In this document: positions 62,492 to 64,000 of the stretch, piece by piece
How positions within the stretch are numbered: position 1 is the first letter of the stretch
Layout: every line of letters begins with the position of its first letter
Assembly (NCBI GenBank): GCA_002238605.1
Contig: MPMR01000016.1
Span: 1 to 64,000, forward strand
DNA from: BD2-11 clade cluster bacterium bin43
Lineage (GTDB): Bacteria; Gemmatimonadota; Gemmatimonadetes; Longimicrobiales; Gaopeijiaceae
Direction of reading: 5' to 3'
Length of the DNA stretch: 64,000 nucleotides
Notes under the pieces: generated by a model
What the model was told of the DNA's origin: nothing
The model's database searches: none
Seen by the model: only the letters and a program-made list of their open reading frames with translations
Translations under genes and position numbers: made by a program

Positions 62492-62919
62492 GACTCCGCC
62501 TGACCATCTTCGCGTTCCAGCCGTTCCCGCAGTTCCGCGAAGAGATCCAGATAGCGACTGTGAACGTTGTCCGCGACCTCTTCCGACGCCGCGGAGTCGT
62601 ATTCGTGAGACATGGCGTTGCGATCGGTCAGCATGTCGATCCAGCCGGAACCGTCGTCAATCATCTTCGCCGCGAACGCGGCCTGAATCACGCTGCGCGG
62701 CGTGATGGTCCCGATACGGACGCCATCATACTCCAAGCGGTCCTTCAAGGTCTTCCAAGCCAGTTCGAAAGTGTACTCGAAACGCTGGATGAGTCCTTCG
62801 CGCTCGAGGTCGCTCAGGTGAATCGGATCTTCTTCAGCCGCCTCGCGCAGCAGAGCGAAGGCCTGGGAGAAGTTGCGAAACCGATACCGCCACCGAGCGG
62901 GCTGTTCATGGACCGTCAT
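62488..62919 (-). CDS. HEPN-domain protein (HI0074-like), toxin of HEPN/MNT pair
   Basis: 143 residues. The HI0074/nucleotidyltransferase-substrate-binding fold is seen in LIQRFEYTFELAWKTLKDRL and a late DRNAMSHEYD, which carries a RxxxxH motif typical of HEPN RNases. With the adjacent MNT gene it forms a toxin-antitoxin pair. Start ATG 62919. Confidence 0.85.
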   Translation of the reverse strand: MTVHEQPARWRYRFRNFSQAFALLREAAEEDPIHLSDLEREGLIQRFEYTFELAWKTLKDRLEYDGVRIGTITPRSVIQAAFAAKMIDDGSGWIDMLTDRNAMSHEYDSAASEEVADNVHSRYLDLFAELRERLEREDGQAES

Positions 62920-62965
62920 GGCTGAATCTAACCGATCAGCAACCGGTCTCGCTCACTCGGCCACC

Positions 62966-63955
62966 TCAGGCGCTCCGCACCGCGCGCGCCACCAGATTCT
63001 TCACCAGCGGGATCTTGAAGTGGTTGTAGTTGAGGGGCTTCGCGCCCTGCGCCGCGAGTTCGCCCGCCTCGGCCGCCGTGCTCTCGTTCGGCACACGGCC
63101 GCGGATCAGATCCTCCACGTCGGTGAGCCGGCGCGGGACGCACTCGACCGCACCCACGACGATACGTGAGTCTTCAACGCGGCCGTCCGCCACCCGGAAC
63201 GCCGCGGCCACGTTCACCAGCGGGAAGTCCCAGGTCTTGCGGTCCGCGACCTTCTCGAAGTAGAAGTGCGCGCCGGCCCACCGGGCGGGGATGCGCACGG
63301 CGGTGAGCAGGTCGTCGGGATCGAGCACGGTCATGCGGGTGATGTCCACGCCCGGTCCCATGAAGAACTCCCCGGCCGGGATCACCCGCTCCCCGCGGGT
63401 GTTGCGTGCCACCATCTCCGCGTCCAGCGCCACCAGCGCCGGGGCCGAGTCGGACGGGGTGACCGCCACGCAGCGGTCGGCGCCGAAGAGGGCGTGCTCG
63501 CGGTTCATCCCCTCCGGCGTGCCGGCGTAGCAGATGTTGCCGCCCGCCCGGTAGCAGGGCATGCCGTAGCGGTAGTACCAGCAGCGGGTGTCCTGGCAGA
63601 TGTTGCCGCCGAGCGTGCCCGCGTTCCGGATCTGCGGGCTGGCCACCACGCTCACCGCCTCCGCCAGCAGGCCGTAGCGCTCGCGCACCAGCAGGTCGCT
63701 CTCGACGTCGGTGAGGCTGGTCATGGCGCCGATCTCGATGCCGTCGCCGGCCTCGCGCACGCCCTTCAGTCCGTCCAGCCCCTCCAGGTCGACCACCACG
63801 GTGGGCTGCTTGCCCCGGTTCTTGAACCAGTCGAAGCTGTCGTAGCCGCCGGCGAGCGCCCAGGCGTCGCGGCCGTGTTCCCGCAGCAGATCCAGCGCCG
63901 ACTCCACATCGGTCGGCTGAACCAGATCGAAGTGGGGCATCATGTCCTTCATCAT
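62966..63955 (-). CDS. Xanthine-dehydrogenase-family FAD-binding subunit with Cys-rich insertion
   Basis: 329 residues. ALAGGYDSFDWFKNRGKQP and SVVASPQIRNAGTLGGNIC are FAD-binding motifs of the CoxM/XdhB group. Between about 122 and 170 an insertion carries five Cys (ICQDTRCWYYRYGMPC, GNIC, DRC). In 4-hydroxybenzoyl-CoA reductase a comparable insertion holds a [4Fe-4S] cluster. The partner molybdenum and [2Fe-2S] subunits are not in this window and may lie to the right, upstream on the minus strand. Confidence 0.85.
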   Translation of the reverse strand: MMKDMMPHFDLVQPTDVESALDLLREHGRDAWALAGGYDSFDWFKNRGKQPTVVVDLEGLDGLKGVREAGDGIEIGAMTSLTDVESDLLVRERYGLLAEAVSVVASPQIRNAGTLGGNICQDTRCWYYRYGMPCYRAGGNICYAGTPEGMNREHALFGADRCVAVTPSDSAPALVALDAEMVARNTRGERVIPAGEFFMGPGVDITRMTVLDPDDLLTAVRIPARWAGAHFYFEKVADRKTWDFPLVNVAAAFRVADGRVEDSRIVVGAVECVPRRLTDVEDLIRGRVPNESTAAEAGELAAQGAKPLNYNHFKIPLVKNLVARAVRSA

Positions 63956-64000
63956 GGCCGCCTCCTCACTGTGTGTTGACCTGAAGCGGCCGGTGCGATG

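Overview
The window is GC-rich and gene-dense. It combines SusC/SusD-type outer-membrane uptake genes, TonB receptors with carboxypeptidase-like N-terminal domains, DUF6850/DUF4876-like proteins, 6-bladed beta-propellers and many GTG/TTG starts. This mix fits a Gemmatimonadota bacterium (possibly a marine or Longimicrobium-like lineage) better than Bacteroidota, mainly because of the high GC. That assignment is inference from gene content; no rRNA is present.

Layout. Positions 1-5670 are an accessory segment: fossils of IS3- and IS30-type transposases, an M14 peptidase, an HTH regulator, a WYL-like small protein, two diverged copies of a short Cys-rich exported peptide gene, and a lipid-side or secreted beta-propeller. 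Positions 5690-11660 (minus strand) form one translationally coupled operon: ECF sigma, zinc anti-sigma, TonB receptor, outer-membrane barrel. Divergent from it (12065-14453) are a membrane-anchored thioredoxin-like protein, a third Cys-rich exported peptide behind a terminator-like hairpin, and a DUF4876-type lipoprotein. Positions 14478-23726 are a peptidoglycan-sugar salvage locus: NamZ-type exo-muramidase, two GH3 hexosaminidases (one fused to a beta-lactamase-like domain), a sodium:solute symporter and a BadF-type amino-sugar kinase.

Positions 23950-34068 are housekeeping: thrA, hsp20, trpS, a dapA-family gene, purA, ffh, rpsP, rimM, trmD. A SusC/SusD cassette with two small lipoproteins (34233-39887) sits between trmD and rplS, splitting what is normally one ribosomal operon. 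It is followed by rplS, rnhB and tRNA-Lys(UUU), then an M23 peptidase, a DAO-family oxidase, a plug-only TonB-like protein, an amidase, a fatty-acid desaturase, a GPP34 protein, a propeller fusion protein and a two-domain amidohydrolase.

Positions 52700-62920 look like a defence/toxin island: a CopG-like antitoxin with a PIN toxin; a coupled pair of AAA/DUF4143 ATPase and a large NACHT/STAND-like ATPase ending in a PD-(D/E)XK nuclease-like domain, driven by an apparently leaderless, palindromic promoter; a GmrSD-type (DUF262/DUF1524) restriction protein; and a HEPN/MNT pair. An NHL-repeat protein lies inside it. The window ends with a xanthine-dehydrogenase-family FAD subunit carrying a Cys-rich insertion.

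The two most interesting candidates for undescribed biology are (i) the Cys-rich exported peptide loci, which share an upstream element and neighbour thioredoxin and propeller genes, and (ii) the DUF4143 ATPase plus STAND-nuclease pair.
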